Assembly: GCF_001025175.1 (NCBI RefSeq) | Contig: NZ_AP012324.1 | Location: 992,001 to 1,056,000, forward strand | Direction: 5' to 3' | Source of the DNA: Bifidobacterium breve DSM 20213 = JCM 1192 | GTDB taxonomy: Bacteria > Actinomycetota > Actinomycetes > Actinomycetales > Bifidobacteriaceae | DNA length: 64,000 bases | In this document: positions 1 through 8,470 of the stretch, one piece after another | Layout: every line of letters begins with the position of its first letter | Numbering within the stretch: position 1 is the first letter of the stretch | Program-made: the position numbers and the translations under genes | The notes under the pieces: model-generated | The model's database searches: none | What the model was told of the DNA's origin: nothing | What the model saw: the letters and a program-made list of their open reading frames with translations, nothing else

Positions 1-2
1 AT

Positions 3-332
3 TTCTGGGATCGGAACTACCCGCGCATCAAGCCCTGGTACCAGCCCGAACCGAATGACGTGATCCTCACCGCGTCCTTCGACCTGACGGTGGGGGAGGC
101 ATGCCGCAGGCTCGGCGTGCGGAACCTCGTGGCCAGCAAGGTCGATATGGAGACGATGAAGGTCACGTATCTCAACTTCAACACCAACAAGGCCAGACGA
201 TTCCGCGAGCTGTACGGTCCGGACGCCGTCGTCGACGAGTTCTACACCGACTCGAGGTTCGACCAGCCGATGATCGATATGGCCCGTCGTGCGTTCATGG
301 TCAAAGGGAATACCATAACGCGGGTGAAATAG
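3..332 (+). CDS. HAD-superfamily phosphatase, C-terminal part (runs in from before the window)
   Basis: The frame is open from base 3, so the start lies upstream of the window. The visible 109 residues include VILTASFDLTVGEACRRLGV, the second-motif segment (hydrophobic strand ending in a conserved Ser followed by a helix) of HAD-IB phosphoserine-phosphatase-like enzymes, and a later KARRF...FYTDSRFDQPM stretch in which the Lys and the Asp-Ser-Asp-like acidic segment fit motifs III and IV. The nucleophile DxD motif must lie outside the window. It ends about 50 bases before the next gene and is co-directional with it. The substrate cannot be inferred. The family call is fairly sure and the exact function unknown. 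Confidence 0.7.
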   Translation, partial: FWDRNYPRIKPWYQPEPNDVILTASFDLTVGEACRRLGVRNLVASKVDMETMKVTYLNFNTNKARRFRELYGPDAVVDEFYTDSRFDQPMIDMARRAFMVKGNTITRVK

Positions 333-382
333 CGGACGGCGCGGAACAACGAAGCGTCACCGACAACGAAGGAGGAGCACAG

Positions 383-1213
383 ATGAGCATGCCGCTCGAT
401 CTTTACGTAATCCGACATGGCGAATCCGAAGCGAACGTCATCGTCGAAGCAGGCGAACAAGGCGACAACTCCCTGTACACGCAGGACAACGTCACCGTGC
501 CCGACCGCTCATGGCGGCTCACCGCCACCGGCCGCAAGCAGGCCGACTGCATTGGCCGTTGGCTTGTCAGCCAGCAGCAGCTGTTCGACCGCTACATGGT
601 CTCGCCGTATGTGCGCACCCGCGAGACCGCGGCCACCATGGCCTTGCCCAAAGCCAAGTGGGAGGAGAACCGTGTGCTGCGCGAACGCTCCTGGGGCGAG
701 ATCAACACCATCACCAAGGACGAGTTCAAAACCAACTACGCCCGCAACTGGAACTTCAAGAACACCGACCCGTTGTACTGGCGGCCGCCGGCGGGCGAAT
801 CCATCGCCGACGTGGCCGAGGACCGCGTGCATAACATCCTGACCTCGTTGAGCCGCAAATCCGACTCGGAGTCCGTGGTCATGGTCACGCACGGCGACTT
901 CATGCTCGCTCTGATGCTCACCATCGAGGATCTGGCCGACGAGGAGTTCCTGCATCGCGCCGATTCGGACGACTGGAAGATCACCAACTGCACGTGCCTG
1001 CATTACACGCGCCGAGACCCCGAAACCGGTCGCACGTCCAAGCGTGTGCGTTGGGAGCAGACCGCCCGGCCCGTGCTTGACGAGGCGAGCGGACGTTGGG
1101 AGGTCAAGGTGGAGCCGTGGCGCGAATTCAAACGCCCATATCTGTCCAATGGCGATTTGGTGGACGTGGTGCAGGCCGTCGACCCGCACCTGCTGGAGTA
1201 TTACGGCAAATAG
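383..1213 (+). CDS. histidine phosphatase family protein (phosphoglycerate-mutase-like)
   Basis: A 276-residue protein. The ATG at 383 is chosen because AAGGAGGAGC lies just upstream, while the open frame extends further without a ribosome site. The catalytic signature YVIRHGESEAN is at residues 8-18, a conserved Arg pair occurs in SPYVRTRETAATM, and the second catalytic His is in VVMVTHGDFMLAL. This is a phosphohistidine-intermediate phosphatase or mutase fold. At 276 residues with an extended C-terminal tail it is larger than the usual 200-230, so a simple GpmA role is unlikely. It follows the HAD phosphatase fragment in the same direction, and the two may be co-transcribed. Substrate unknown. 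Confidence 0.85.
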   Translation: MSMPLDLYVIRHGESEANVIVEAGEQGDNSLYTQDNVTVPDRSWRLTATGRKQADCIGRWLVSQQQLFDRYMVSPYVRTRETAATMALPKAKWEENRVLRERSWGEINTITKDEFKTNYARNWNFKNTDPLYWRPPAGESIADVAEDRVHNILTSLSRKSDSESVVMVTHGDFMLALMLTIEDLADEEFLHRADSDDWKITNCTCLHYTRRDPETGRTSKRVRWEQTARPVLDEASGRWEVKVEPWREFKRPYLSNGDLVDVVQAVDPHLLEYYGK

Positions 1214-1318
1214 CTTGCGCAAAGTGCGTCTTCGCAAAATCTCTATGAGATACAATGTCGCACAGCGCGGTCGGATGTGTGTATGCCGTGCCTGACGCCG
1301 AGAGCGAGGAGAGTAGTA

Positions 1319-2608
1319 ATGTCCAATATCTTCCAGTGGCAATTGCATGGCGACGGCAAGACGTTGCAGCCCGGCGAGGTGGTCGAGCCTGATGAACGTC
1401 TGACTTGGACGCGTACCGCCGGCATCGGCGCGCAGCACGTCATCGCCATGTTCGGCGCCACCTTCCTGGTGCCGATTCTCACGGGCTTTGATCCGTCCGC
1501 CACCCTGTTCTTCACGGCCATGTCCACCGCACTGTTTTTGCTCATCAACAAGAACGTGCTGCCAAGCTATTTGGGCTCGTCCTTCGGCTTCATCGCCCCG
1601 ATCACCGCAGTCACCACCGCCAACAAGGGCATCGCGGTCGCCAGCTTCGGCATCATGTGCACCGGTATCCTGCTGGCTTTGGTCGGTGTGCTCGTGCATT
1701 ACGCCGGTGCCAAGTGGATCGACATCATCATGCCGCCGGTGGTCAACGGTGCGATCGTGGCCATTATCGGCTTCAATCTGGCGCCCTCCGTATGGACCAA
1801 TTTCAAGGCCGCGCCTGATACCGCAGTCGTGACTTTGCTGGCCGTGCTGCTTATCGCCGTGCTGTTCAAGGGACTGCTTGGTCGACTCAATATTCTGGTT
1901 GGCGTGATCATCGGCTACGTTTATGCCTGCTTCCGCGGCCAGGTCGACTTCTCCGCCATTAATGACGCCGCATGGATCGGCTTCCCGAAGTTCCACCTGC
2001 CGCAGGCCGACTTCTCCATCCTGCCTATGTTCCTGCCCGTCGTGCTCGTGCTTGTGGCCGAGAATGTCGGCCACGTCAAGTCCGTGGCCCAGATGACCGG
2101 CCGTGACTACGACAACCAGATCGGCACCGCCCTGATGGCCGACGGTCTTGGCACCACGCTCGCCGGCTTCGGCGGCGGCTCCGGCACCACTACCTACGGC
2201 GAGAACATCGGCGTTATGGCCGCCACCAAGGTCTACTCCACCGCCGCCTACTGGTGCGCTGCCGCCTTCGCCCTGATTCTGAGCCTGTGCCCGAAGTTCG
2301 GCGCCGTTATCAACACGATTCCCGCCGGCGTGCTCGGTGGTGTGACCACACTGCTCTACGGCATGATCGGCATGATTGGTATTCGCATCTGGGTGGAGAA
2401 CAAGGTCAACTTCGACAAGCCGGTCAACATCATGGTGGCCGCTATCACCATGATCATCGCCATCGGCCAGTTCGCGTTCACCATCGGCGGCACGTCCTTC
2501 AACGGCATCGCCATCGGTACGATCGTGATTCTCGTGGCCTACCACGGCCTCAAGGCTATCGGCAAGGCCACCGGCACCATCGCCAAGGACGATCCGGACG
2601 TGCTGTAG
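1319..2608 (+). CDS. NCS2-family nucleobase permease (uracil permease type)
   Basis: A 429-residue polytopic membrane protein. The ATG at 1319 follows AGCGAGGAGAG and is preferred over an in-frame ATG at 1277 that lacks such a site. Hydrophobic segments run through the whole length. Family marks include QHVIAMFGATFLVPILTGF near the N-terminus and GGGSGTTTYGENIGVMAATK, the NCS2 signature region whose Glu contacts substrate in UraA. It would import uracil or a related base by proton symport. It stands alone between a phosphatase and a hairpin-rich gap. A second NCS2 permease of the xanthine branch occurs at 22804-24168, so the window holds one of each branch. Uracil specificity is inferred from resemblance to UraA. 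Confidence 0.85.
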   Translation: MSNIFQWQLHGDGKTLQPGEVVEPDERLTWTRTAGIGAQHVIAMFGATFLVPILTGFDPSATLFFTAMSTALFLLINKNVLPSYLGSSFGFIAPITAVTTANKGIAVASFGIMCTGILLALVGVLVHYAGAKWIDIIMPPVVNGAIVAIIGFNLAPSVWTNFKAAPDTAVVTLLAVLLIAVLFKGLLGRLNILVGVIIGYVYACFRGQVDFSAINDAAWIGFPKFHLPQADFSILPMFLPVVLVLVAENVGHVKSVAQMTGRDYDNQIGTALMADGLGTTLAGFGGGSGTTTYGENIGVMAATKVYSTAAYWCAAAFALILSLCPKFGAVINTIPAGVLGGVTTLLYGMIGMIGIRIWVENKVNFDKPVNIMVAAITMIIAIGQFAFTIGGTSFNGIAIGTIVILVAYHGLKAIGKATGTIAKDDPDVL

Positions 2609-2634
2609 GTGCCCGTTTGACCGTCTTATCTTTA

Positions 2635-2688
2635 TCAGCGACAGAAATTCAGGAAAAGAGTGGCTTCGTCCTGAATTTCTGTCGCTGA
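2635..2688. repeat. hairpin repeat 1 of 3 (perfect 20-bp arms); possible terminator
   Basis: Arms at 2635-2654 and 2669-2688 are perfect reverse complements (TCAGCGACAGAAATTCAGGA and its complement) around a 14-base loop. It lies 27 bases after the permease stop codon, where it could end transcription, but no T-run follows. It is the most intact of three related hairpins in tandem. Confidence 0.85.
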
Positions 2689-2693
2689 GTCAT

Positions 2694-2749
2694 AGTGAGC
2701 GACAGAATTTTAGGAAATCACACCCATGCTCCTGAATTTCTGTCACTGA
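2694..2749. repeat. hairpin repeat 2 of 3
   Basis: A degenerate copy of the first hairpin. The left arm is near 2694-2715 (GCGACAGAATTTTAGGA core) and the right arm at 2730-2749 (TCCTGAATTTCTGTCACTGA). The arms pair with a few mismatches. Confidence 0.75.
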
Positions 2750-2760
2750 GGGTGTCTCAA

Positions 2761-2808
2761 TGACAGGATTTTAGGATGAGTGGGGTCATTTCCTGATTTC
2801 CTGACGCT
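2761..2808. repeat. hairpin repeat 3 of 3
   Basis: The third related inverted repeat: left arm 2761-2776 (TGACAGGATTTTAGGA), right arm 2791-2808 (TCCTGATTTCCTGACGCT). It is the most diverged. The rest of this gap, 2809-2980, shows no gene and no further repeat that I can see. Confidence 0.65.
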
Positions 2809-2980
2809 AAAGAACACATATGACGCGGGCTAAAAAGTGATTCATGAAACGTTGAAAGCAAGATGTGCGAGTAACGTCGTGAAATAGCAAGATCCGTGGT
2901 ATTCACAAGCAAAGTAGGGGCCTTACGCTAGGTTTGGAAAGCTTGCGTAATTTGCGCAACCTTTGACATGAAAGGCCATT

Positions 2981-5008
2981 GTGCCCCGTAACGATTTTGA
3001 TGATTTCGAGGATTCCGCCGATTTCCCGATGAATGACGGCGAGGAATTCAAACCCATTACCTTTGGTGAACTTGGCGTACCCGGACTGTTGGTACGCGTG
3101 CTCGCGGCGGACGGGAAAAAGACCGCGTTCCCCATTCAGGCCGATACTTTGCCCGACTCGTTGGCCGGGCGCGACGTTCTCGGCCGAGGCCGTACCGGTT
3201 CCGGCAAGACCCTCGCCTTTTCGATTCCTCTGGTCACTCGTCTTGGATCCTATGATTCGCTTGGCCAAACCGCGATGAAGGAATTCCGCGATGAAATTAA
3301 GCGTCGCAAGAAGGCAAGTCTTGAGGAGCGCCGCTCCGATGATTTCCTGCCCCATCCGCGCGGACTCGTGCTGGCCCCCACCCGTGAGCTGGCCAACCAG
3401 ATCAATGACGTGCTGATGCCGTTGGCCCATGCGTTTGGGATGAATACCACCACGATTTACGGCGGTGTCAAGTACATCCATCAGGTGCGTGATTTGAAGG
3501 CCGGCGCCGATATCGTGGTCGCCTGCCCGGGCCGTCTTGAGGATTTGCTGCGTCAGAAAGCGCTCACGCTTTCGTCCGTCGAAGTCGTGGTAATCGACGA
3601 GGCCGACGAAATGGCCGACATGGGCTTCCTGCCGCCGGTCAAGCGACTGCTTGAGCAGATTTCTCCCAACGCCCAGCATATGCTGTTCTCCGCCACGCTC
3701 GATCATGGCGTGGATGAAGTGGTGAACACCTTCCTGCATGATCCCAAGGTGCACGAGGTCGATTCGGCCACCGCCGAACCGGATTTGATGACCCACCATG
3801 TGTTTGAAACCACGCGCGGCGACAAGCATGAGCTTGTACGTACGTTGGCCTCCGGTACTGGCCGTCGTATCCTGTTTACCCGCACCAAGTTCCAGGCCAA
3901 GAAGCTCGCCAAGAACCTGACTCAGAACGGCATTCCGGCCGCCGAACTGCACGGCAATTTGAGCCAGAACCAGCGCGACCGCAATCTCGCTGCCTTCGAC
4001 TCCGGTGATGTGCGCGTCATGGTGGCCACCGACGTGGCCGCCCGTGGTATCGACGTCGGCGGCGTGGAGCTTGTGGTGCAGGTCGAGCCGCCGGCCGACC
4101 CGAAGTCGTTCGTGCACCGCTCCGGTCGTACCGCCCGCGCCGGCAAGGCCGGCGACGTGGTCACCCTGGTGCTGCCAGAACAGCGTCGTGAAACGCGCCG
4201 ACTGCTGAATCAGGCCGGTATCAAAACCAAGATGATTGAGGTCACTCACGATTCGCCCGAAGTGCTTGAGCTGGTGGGCGACCGAGCCGAGCGCGTGGAC
4301 GGCTGGAGTCTCGACAAGTCGCAGCCCGTCGGCAACCCGCGCAAGGGCAAGAACAAGGGCGCCAAAAATATGGCTGGCGATGAGTCTGGCCGCGGCAGCA
4401 AGCGTAAGCATAGCCGCAATCGCAACCGTGGCGAGCAGAACGTTGCCGAGACCGAAACTCGCTACGAGAACGTCGGCGGCGAGTCCTACGATGATCAGCC
4501 GCAGCACCAGCCCGGCGGCAAAGCTAACAAGAAGGCCATGAAGAAGAACCGCAACCGTGCGGAACGTCGCGCCGGCATGAGCAATCCCGAGGCCGAGCGT
4601 CGCGATTATCTGTTCGAGCATGGCGATGAGCGTCGTGGCAATCGACGCGAGGATCGTGCCGACACTCGATATGAAGATCGCCGTGATCGCCGTCGCGGTA
4701 AGAAATCTGATGACCGTTATGATGACCGTCGCGGCGATAAGTACTCCAAGAACGGCAAGTCCGATCGGCGAGACAGATTCGATTACGATCGAAGCGATGA
4801 GTTCGGCTCGCGTAAGCATGAAGGCAGCAAGCGTATCCACCGCAAGAACGAGAACCGCATCGTGCGTGATGAGCGTTCCGAGGGAGCCAAGCGTCACGAG
4901 CGCCGTATGATCGCCAAATACGGCAATACACAAGGCCCGAAGCGTCACCATTCCAAGAAGAACAGCTCGCCATTCCGCTCGTCCGGTACCCGCAACGGAC
5001 GTCGATGA
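2981..5008 (+). CDS. DEAD-box ATP-dependent RNA helicase with long charged C-terminal tail
   Basis: A 675-residue protein starting at GTG, with AAAGG upstream. The helicase core carries the Q motif (FPIQADTLP), motif I GRTGSGKT, Ia PTRELA, DEAD in VVIDEADEMADMGF, SAT in LFSATL, then VATDVAARGIDV and HRSGRTARAGKAGD in the second RecA domain. About 220 residues after the core (from roughly 450) are highly basic and acidic, rich in Arg, Asp, Lys and Asn, with repeated DDRYDDRRGDKY-like blocks typical of disordered RNA-binding tails. It likely unwinds structured RNA in ribosome assembly or cold adaptation, as CsdA/DeaD proteins do. It is a single gene, with a terminator-like hairpin just after it. 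Confidence 0.93.
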   Translation: MPRNDFDDFEDSADFPMNDGEEFKPITFGELGVPGLLVRVLAADGKKTAFPIQADTLPDSLAGRDVLGRGRTGSGKTLAFSIPLVTRLGSYDSLGQTAMKEFRDEIKRRKKASLEERRSDDFLPHPRGLVLAPTRELANQINDVLMPLAHAFGMNTTTIYGGVKYIHQVRDLKAGADIVVACPGRLEDLLRQKALTLSSVEVVVIDEADEMADMGFLPPVKRLLEQISPNAQHMLFSATLDHGVDEVVNTFLHDPKVHEVDSATAEPDLMTHHVFETTRGDKHELVRTLASGTGRRILFTRTKFQAKKLAKNLTQNGIPAAELHGNLSQNQRDRNLAAFDSGDVRVMVATDVAARGIDVGGVELVVQVEPPADPKSFVHRSGRTARAGKAGDVVTLVLPEQRRETRRLLNQAGIKTKMIEVTHDSPEVLELVGDRAERVDGWSLDKSQPVGNPRKGKNKGAKNMAGDESGRGSKRKHSRNRNRGEQNVAETETRYENVGGESYDDQPQHQPGGKANKKAMKKNRNRAERRAGMSNPEAERRDYLFEHGDERRGNRREDRADTRYEDRRDRRRGKKSDDRYDDRRGDKYSKNGKSDRRDRFDYDRSDEFGSRKHEGSKRIHRKNENRIVRDERSEGAKRHERRMIAKYGNTQGPKRHHSKKNSSPFRSSGTRNGRR

Positions 5009-5013
5009 CGTTC

Positions 5014-5041
5014 CTTGGCTCCCTTCAGGGAGGGGGCCAAG
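5014..5041. terminator. hairpin between convergent helicase and amylase genes
   Basis: CTTGGCTCCCT (5014-5024) pairs with AGGGAGGGGGCCAAG (5027-5041), with a small bulge. It sits in the 39-base gap between two convergent genes, so it probably serves both. The core resembles the window's dispersed CTCCCTCAGGGAG-type repeat family. Confidence 0.5.
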
Positions 5042-5047
5042 CGCTGG

Positions 5048-6343
5048 TTAATATTGGTACGCTACGGAGCCGTCGGCGTTGTGGATGGTGAAGGTGGGGG
5101 ATTGCTCGATGTTGAGGTCCACGGTTAGGGAGTGTTGGGCGTCGGCGCTCACTGAGCGATAGACGAAATGCTTGTTTTCCAGTTCGAGTGCCTCGGTACG
5201 CGCGTCAATCAGCCATGGATTGCGGCGGCGCAGCGCGATCAGTGCCTGATGCAACCGGTATATTGGCTCACCCAATGTGGAGAGATTGGAGGGGGAGTCG
5301 GGGAACTTCGGGCGAATATCATCGTCGCCACCGAACCGCTCCTGCTTGACGCCCACATAGCCCTGTTCGTCACCGTAATAGATGCTCGGCACGCCGCCAA
5401 CCGTCAGCAACACCGCCACCGCCAACGCCGCTTTGGCCGAGCCTATCTGCGAGACGATGCGCGTCACATCATGATTGCCGATGAACGTCTGTGGCACGAA
5501 GGAATCCAGGAACGCATTATGCCGCTTGAGATTCCAATCCAACTCAAAGAAGTTCTCCGTCTCCAGCGCATGCTGAATCGACTTCCACAGCTCATACTGC
5601 GTGACTGAATCCATCGTGGATTCCTCGACGATGCGCGGGTAATCGCCATGAATCACCTCGCCGAAAACCCACGAATCCGGATGCGTGGCCTTGACCTGTG
5701 GCAACACTCGCGCCCAGAACACGCTCGGCACCGCATACGCGGCGTCAAGTCGCCAACCGGCAGCCCCACGATCCAGCCAGTAGTTCATCACACGGGCCAC
5801 ATAGTCAACGGTCTTATCGGACGAATGGTCCAGCGCTACCAGATCGTCGTGCCCCTCGAACACATCCAAAGTGGGTTCGCCATTATCGCCGACATGCGTG
5901 CGGACCAGACCGTGCCACGGGTTATCGGCCGGATCCAAGCGGCCGGCGGCTTCGTCAAGCGACGCCTGAACGGCAGGATGATTGCGGCTTACATGGTTGA
6001 ACACGCCATCCAATATCACTTGCAAACCCATATCCCGGCAGGCAGTGATCAGCCGGTCGAATGCAGCATCTCCTCCCAGCCGCACATCGATGTGCATATG
6101 GTCAAGCGTGTCATACCCGTGCGTCGCCGATTCGAATATCGGACCGAGCAGCAGACCGGAAGCGCCCAAGTCACGGGCATATTCCAGCCAAGGAATCAGC
6201 GCGTCAAGGCCACGGCCATGGAATTCGCGCGGGCCGGCGGGACGGATATCGGCGCCGCAGAATCCCAACGGGTACACGTGCCAGAACATCCCGTACTTCA
6301 CCCATTCGTGTAGCTCGTGAGCCGAATCTGCGCTTACCGCCAC
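5048..6343 (-). CDS. GH13 alpha-amylase family glycosidase (cytoplasmic)
   Basis: 431 residues on the GTG start at 6343. This start has AGGAGG six bases upstream, whereas an ATG ten codons further up (6373) has no ribosome site. The (beta/alpha)8 barrel motifs are complete: DGVFNH (region I), GWRLDAAY with the nucleophile Asp (II), WVFGEVIHGDYP with the acid/base Glu (III) and FIGNHDVTRI (IV). There is no signal peptide, so it acts on internalised oligosaccharides or glycogen-derived dextrins. It is short for the family, with only a brief C-terminal beta domain, and the neopullulanase or oligosaccharide-hydrolase branch is most plausible. Exact linkage preference is not readable. Confidence 0.85.
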   Translation of the reverse strand: MAVSADSAHELHEWVKYGMFWHVYPLGFCGADIRPAGPREFHGRGLDALIPWLEYARDLGASGLLLGPIFESATHGYDTLDHMHIDVRLGGDAAFDRLITACRDMGLQVILDGVFNHVSRNHPAVQASLDEAAGRLDPADNPWHGLVRTHVGDNGEPTLDVFEGHDDLVALDHSSDKTVDYVARVMNYWLDRGAAGWRLDAAYAVPSVFWARVLPQVKATHPDSWVFGEVIHGDYPRIVEESTMDSVTQYELWKSIQHALETENFFELDWNLKRHNAFLDSFVPQTFIGNHDVTRIVSQIGSAKAALAVAVLLTVGGVPSIYYGDEQGYVGVKQERFGGDDDIRPKFPDSPSNLSTLGEPIYRLHQALIALRRRNPWLIDARTEALELENKHFVYRSVSADAQHSLTVDLNIEQSPTFTIHNADGSVAYQY

Positions 6344-6594
6344 CGTGCACCTCCTGATTGACGCCGCGTCCATTTTCGCACACGCATGACCGAATCCTCG
6401 GTAGATGACGAGCGTTGTCGATGCAGGCGCCGAATCGAAGCATACGACTGTCCCTCTCTGTTTTCACGAAAGGATGCGCGGCGCGCAACATAACAACACC
6501 ATATAATCCGCGCGCCACGGGAACTACGTAGCCATTCTTCCGTTACAATCAGTGTGACGGCTTCCGCCCCCGAAGAAGAAGGTGTTGATTCCCC

Positions 6595-7647
6595 TTGGAC
6601 GTCTCACTGGCGCATTTCCTCCAACAAGTGCTTTCCAACCCGGCTCTGACCGTCACAACGTTGCTGACGCTGGGAGTCATCTTCGTCAACGGCTGGACCG
6701 ACGCACCCAACGCCATCGCCACCTGCGTGACCACGCGATGCATGCGCGTACGCTCCGCCGTCATCATGGCGGCCATCTTCAACTTCCTCGGCGTCTTCAT
6801 CATGACGCAGCTCAACGCTTCCGTGGCCTCCACCATCAGCAACATGGTCGATTTCGGCGGCGACACGAACGCGGCGCTCATCGCCCTATGCGCGGCGCTG
6901 TTCTCCATCGTCGTATACAGCGTGGGCGCCTCGCTGCTCGGCATACCCACCTCCGAAAGCCACAGCCTGATCGCCGGCCTGTCCGGAGCGGCCATCGCCA
7001 TCCAAGGCGGCATCGGCGGCATCAACATGGGCGAATGGGTCAAGGTGCTCTACGGTCTGGTCGCAAGCCTCCTGTTCGGCTTCGCCGTCGGCTGGTTGGT
7101 ATGCAAGGCCGTGACCCTGATTTGCGCTGGCATGGACCGCCGCCGCACCAACGGGTTCTTCACCTACGCGCAGATCGTGGGCGCGGCGGCCATGAGCTTC
7201 ATGCATGGCGCGCAGGACGGCCAGAAGTTCATCGGCGTGCTGTTCCTCGGCATGGCGTTCTGCAACGGCCAACCCAGCGTGACCGGTGTGATGATTCCGG
7301 TCTGGCTCATGATTCTGTGCAGCACCATCATGGGCGTAGGTACGTCCGTCGGCGGTGAACGCATCATCAAATCCGTGGGCCAGGACATGGTGAAACTCGA
7401 GAAATACCAAGGCTTCTCGGCCGATCTGTCAAGTGCGCTGTGCCTGCTCGTCATGACCGTGCTCGGCATCCCCGTCTCCACAACGCACACCAAGACCAGC
7501 GCCATCATGGGCGTGGGCGCGGTACGCCGCCTCTCCGCCATCAACTTCGGCGTGGTGCGCGACATGATGCTCACCTGGGTGTTCACCTTCCCCGGTTGCG
7601 GTCTCATCAGCTTCGTAATGGCCAAACTGTTCATGGTCGTGTTCTAG
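6595..7647 (+). CDS. PiT-family low-affinity inorganic phosphate transporter
   Basis: A 350-residue membrane protein starting at TTG, with GAAGAAGAAGGTG as ribosome site. The duplicated PiT/PHO-4 signatures are visible: GWTDAPNAIATCVTTRCM near the N-terminus, and in the second half MSFMHGAQDGQKFIGV followed by VSTTHTKTSAIMGVGAV. About ten hydrophobic segments are present. It takes up metal-phosphate or phosphate by proton or sodium symport. The next gene, 17 bases on, encodes a DUF47 PhoU-like protein, the standard regulatory partner of PiT transporters, so the two form an operon. Confidence 0.9.
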   Translation: MDVSLAHFLQQVLSNPALTVTTLLTLGVIFVNGWTDAPNAIATCVTTRCMRVRSAVIMAAIFNFLGVFIMTQLNASVASTISNMVDFGGDTNAALIALCAALFSIVVYSVGASLLGIPTSESHSLIAGLSGAAIAIQGGIGGINMGEWVKVLYGLVASLLFGFAVGWLVCKAVTLICAGMDRRRTNGFFTYAQIVGAAAMSFMHGAQDGQKFIGVLFLGMAFCNGQPSVTGVMIPVWLMILCSTIMGVGTSVGGERIIKSVGQDMVKLEKYQGFSADLSSALCLLVMTVLGIPVSTTHTKTSAIMGVGAVRRLSAINFGVVRDMMLTWVFTFPGCGLISFVMAKLFMVVF

Positions 7648-7664
7648 AAAGGATTCCACCCATC

Positions 7665-8288
7665 ATGGCGAGACAAAAAGACGTGTTCTACTTCGACGGA
7701 TTCCGCCGCAGCGCGGACTACGCATGCCAGGCCGCGAAGCTGCTGTCCGAGGTCATGCACGACTTCAATCCGGACCAGCTGCGCGAACGCATGGACAGCA
7801 TGCACGCGATTGAGAAGTCGGCGGACGAGGTGCGCCACGACATGATGGACGAACTGGTGACCGCGTTCATCACGCCGTTCGACCGCGAGGACATCGACGG
7901 GCTTGGCCACGTGCTCGACGATGTGACCGACAGCATCGAAGGCGTACTCAACCGCATGTACTACGACAATGTGACCGACATGCGCGACGATGCGGTCCAG
8001 ATGTCGGATATGGTGGTGCGCGCCACGGAAAGCATCTGCGAGCTGGTCAACGAACTGCCGCGATTCCGGCATTCCAAGACGTTGCGCGAACTGGTGTTCG
8101 CCATCAACACGATCGAAACGGACGCCGACCACCTGTTCATCGAGTCGATGCGCACGCTGCACACCACCTGCACCGATCCGCTGCAGGTGTTCGCCTGGCA
8201 TGACGTGTACCGTCACCTCGAACAGTGCTCCGACGACTGCGAGCGCGTGGCCAACACCATCGACAGTATCGTCATGAAAAACAGCTGA
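7665..8288 (+). CDS. DUF47 (PhoU-like) partner of the phosphate transporter
   Basis: A 207-residue all-helical protein. The ATG at 7665 follows AGAAAGGATTC, and an apparent longer frame upstream is not supported. It has the TIGR00153/DUF47 pattern of paired helical bundles, with acidic metal-binding positions in HAIEKSADEVRHDMMDELV and, in the second repeat, INTIETDADHLFIE. Such proteins modulate PiT transporters. Gene order and the short spacing support co-transcription. Confidence 0.88.
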   Translation: MARQKDVFYFDGFRRSADYACQAAKLLSEVMHDFNPDQLRERMDSMHAIEKSADEVRHDMMDELVTAFITPFDREDIDGLGHVLDDVTDSIEGVLNRMYYDNVTDMRDDAVQMSDMVVRATESICELVNELPRFRHSKTLRELVFAINTIETDADHLFIESMRTLHTTCTDPLQVFAWHDVYRHLEQCSDDCERVANTIDSIVMKNS

Positions 8289-8301
8289 GGTTGGTTTTTC
8301 A

Positions 8302-8451
8302 TAACCTCCCTCTGATGAGCCGAGCCGTGAAGAAAACGCCGGAGGTGTTTTTAGGCAAGGGTGAGTGACAACGAGCGAATAAGAGGTCAGCTGCAAGCTG
8401 TCCTGAATCGCGTTCGAGGTGGCATCGCGAAGCGATGACGGAGGGAGAGAC
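8302..8451. repeat. degenerate copy of the dispersed GC-rich intergenic repeat
   Basis: Begins with CCTCCCTCTGATGAG and ends with GCGAAGCGATGACGGAGGGA, matching the ends of the copy at 41396-41437 with about 100 bases of unrelated sequence between. It fills most of the gap between convergent genes. Confidence 0.4.
8333..8352 (+). terminator. intrinsic terminator after the pit-DUF47 operon
   Basis: AAAACGCC (8333-8340), loop GGA, GGTGTTTTT (8344-8352): a stem of eight pairs (one G-T) followed by a T-run on the plus strand, 45 bases after the DUF47 stop. Confidence 0.7.
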
Positions 8452-8470
8452 CTACTTGACCAAAGGCCCC

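Noticed and set aside
509-2545. 678-residue open frame antisense to the phosphatase and permease
   Set aside because: Spans two real genes and the gap between them on the other strand; His/Gly/Asp-rich with no recognised motif.
2903-4951. 682-residue open frame antisense to the DEAD-box helicase
   Set aside because: Shadow of a gene with complete helicase motifs; composition is Ala/Ile/Thr-rich and shows no domain.
5048-6373. ATG start at 6373 for the GH13 enzyme
   Set aside because: No ribosome site, whereas GTG at 6343 has AGGAGG at ideal spacing; the AGGAGG would lie inside the longer gene.
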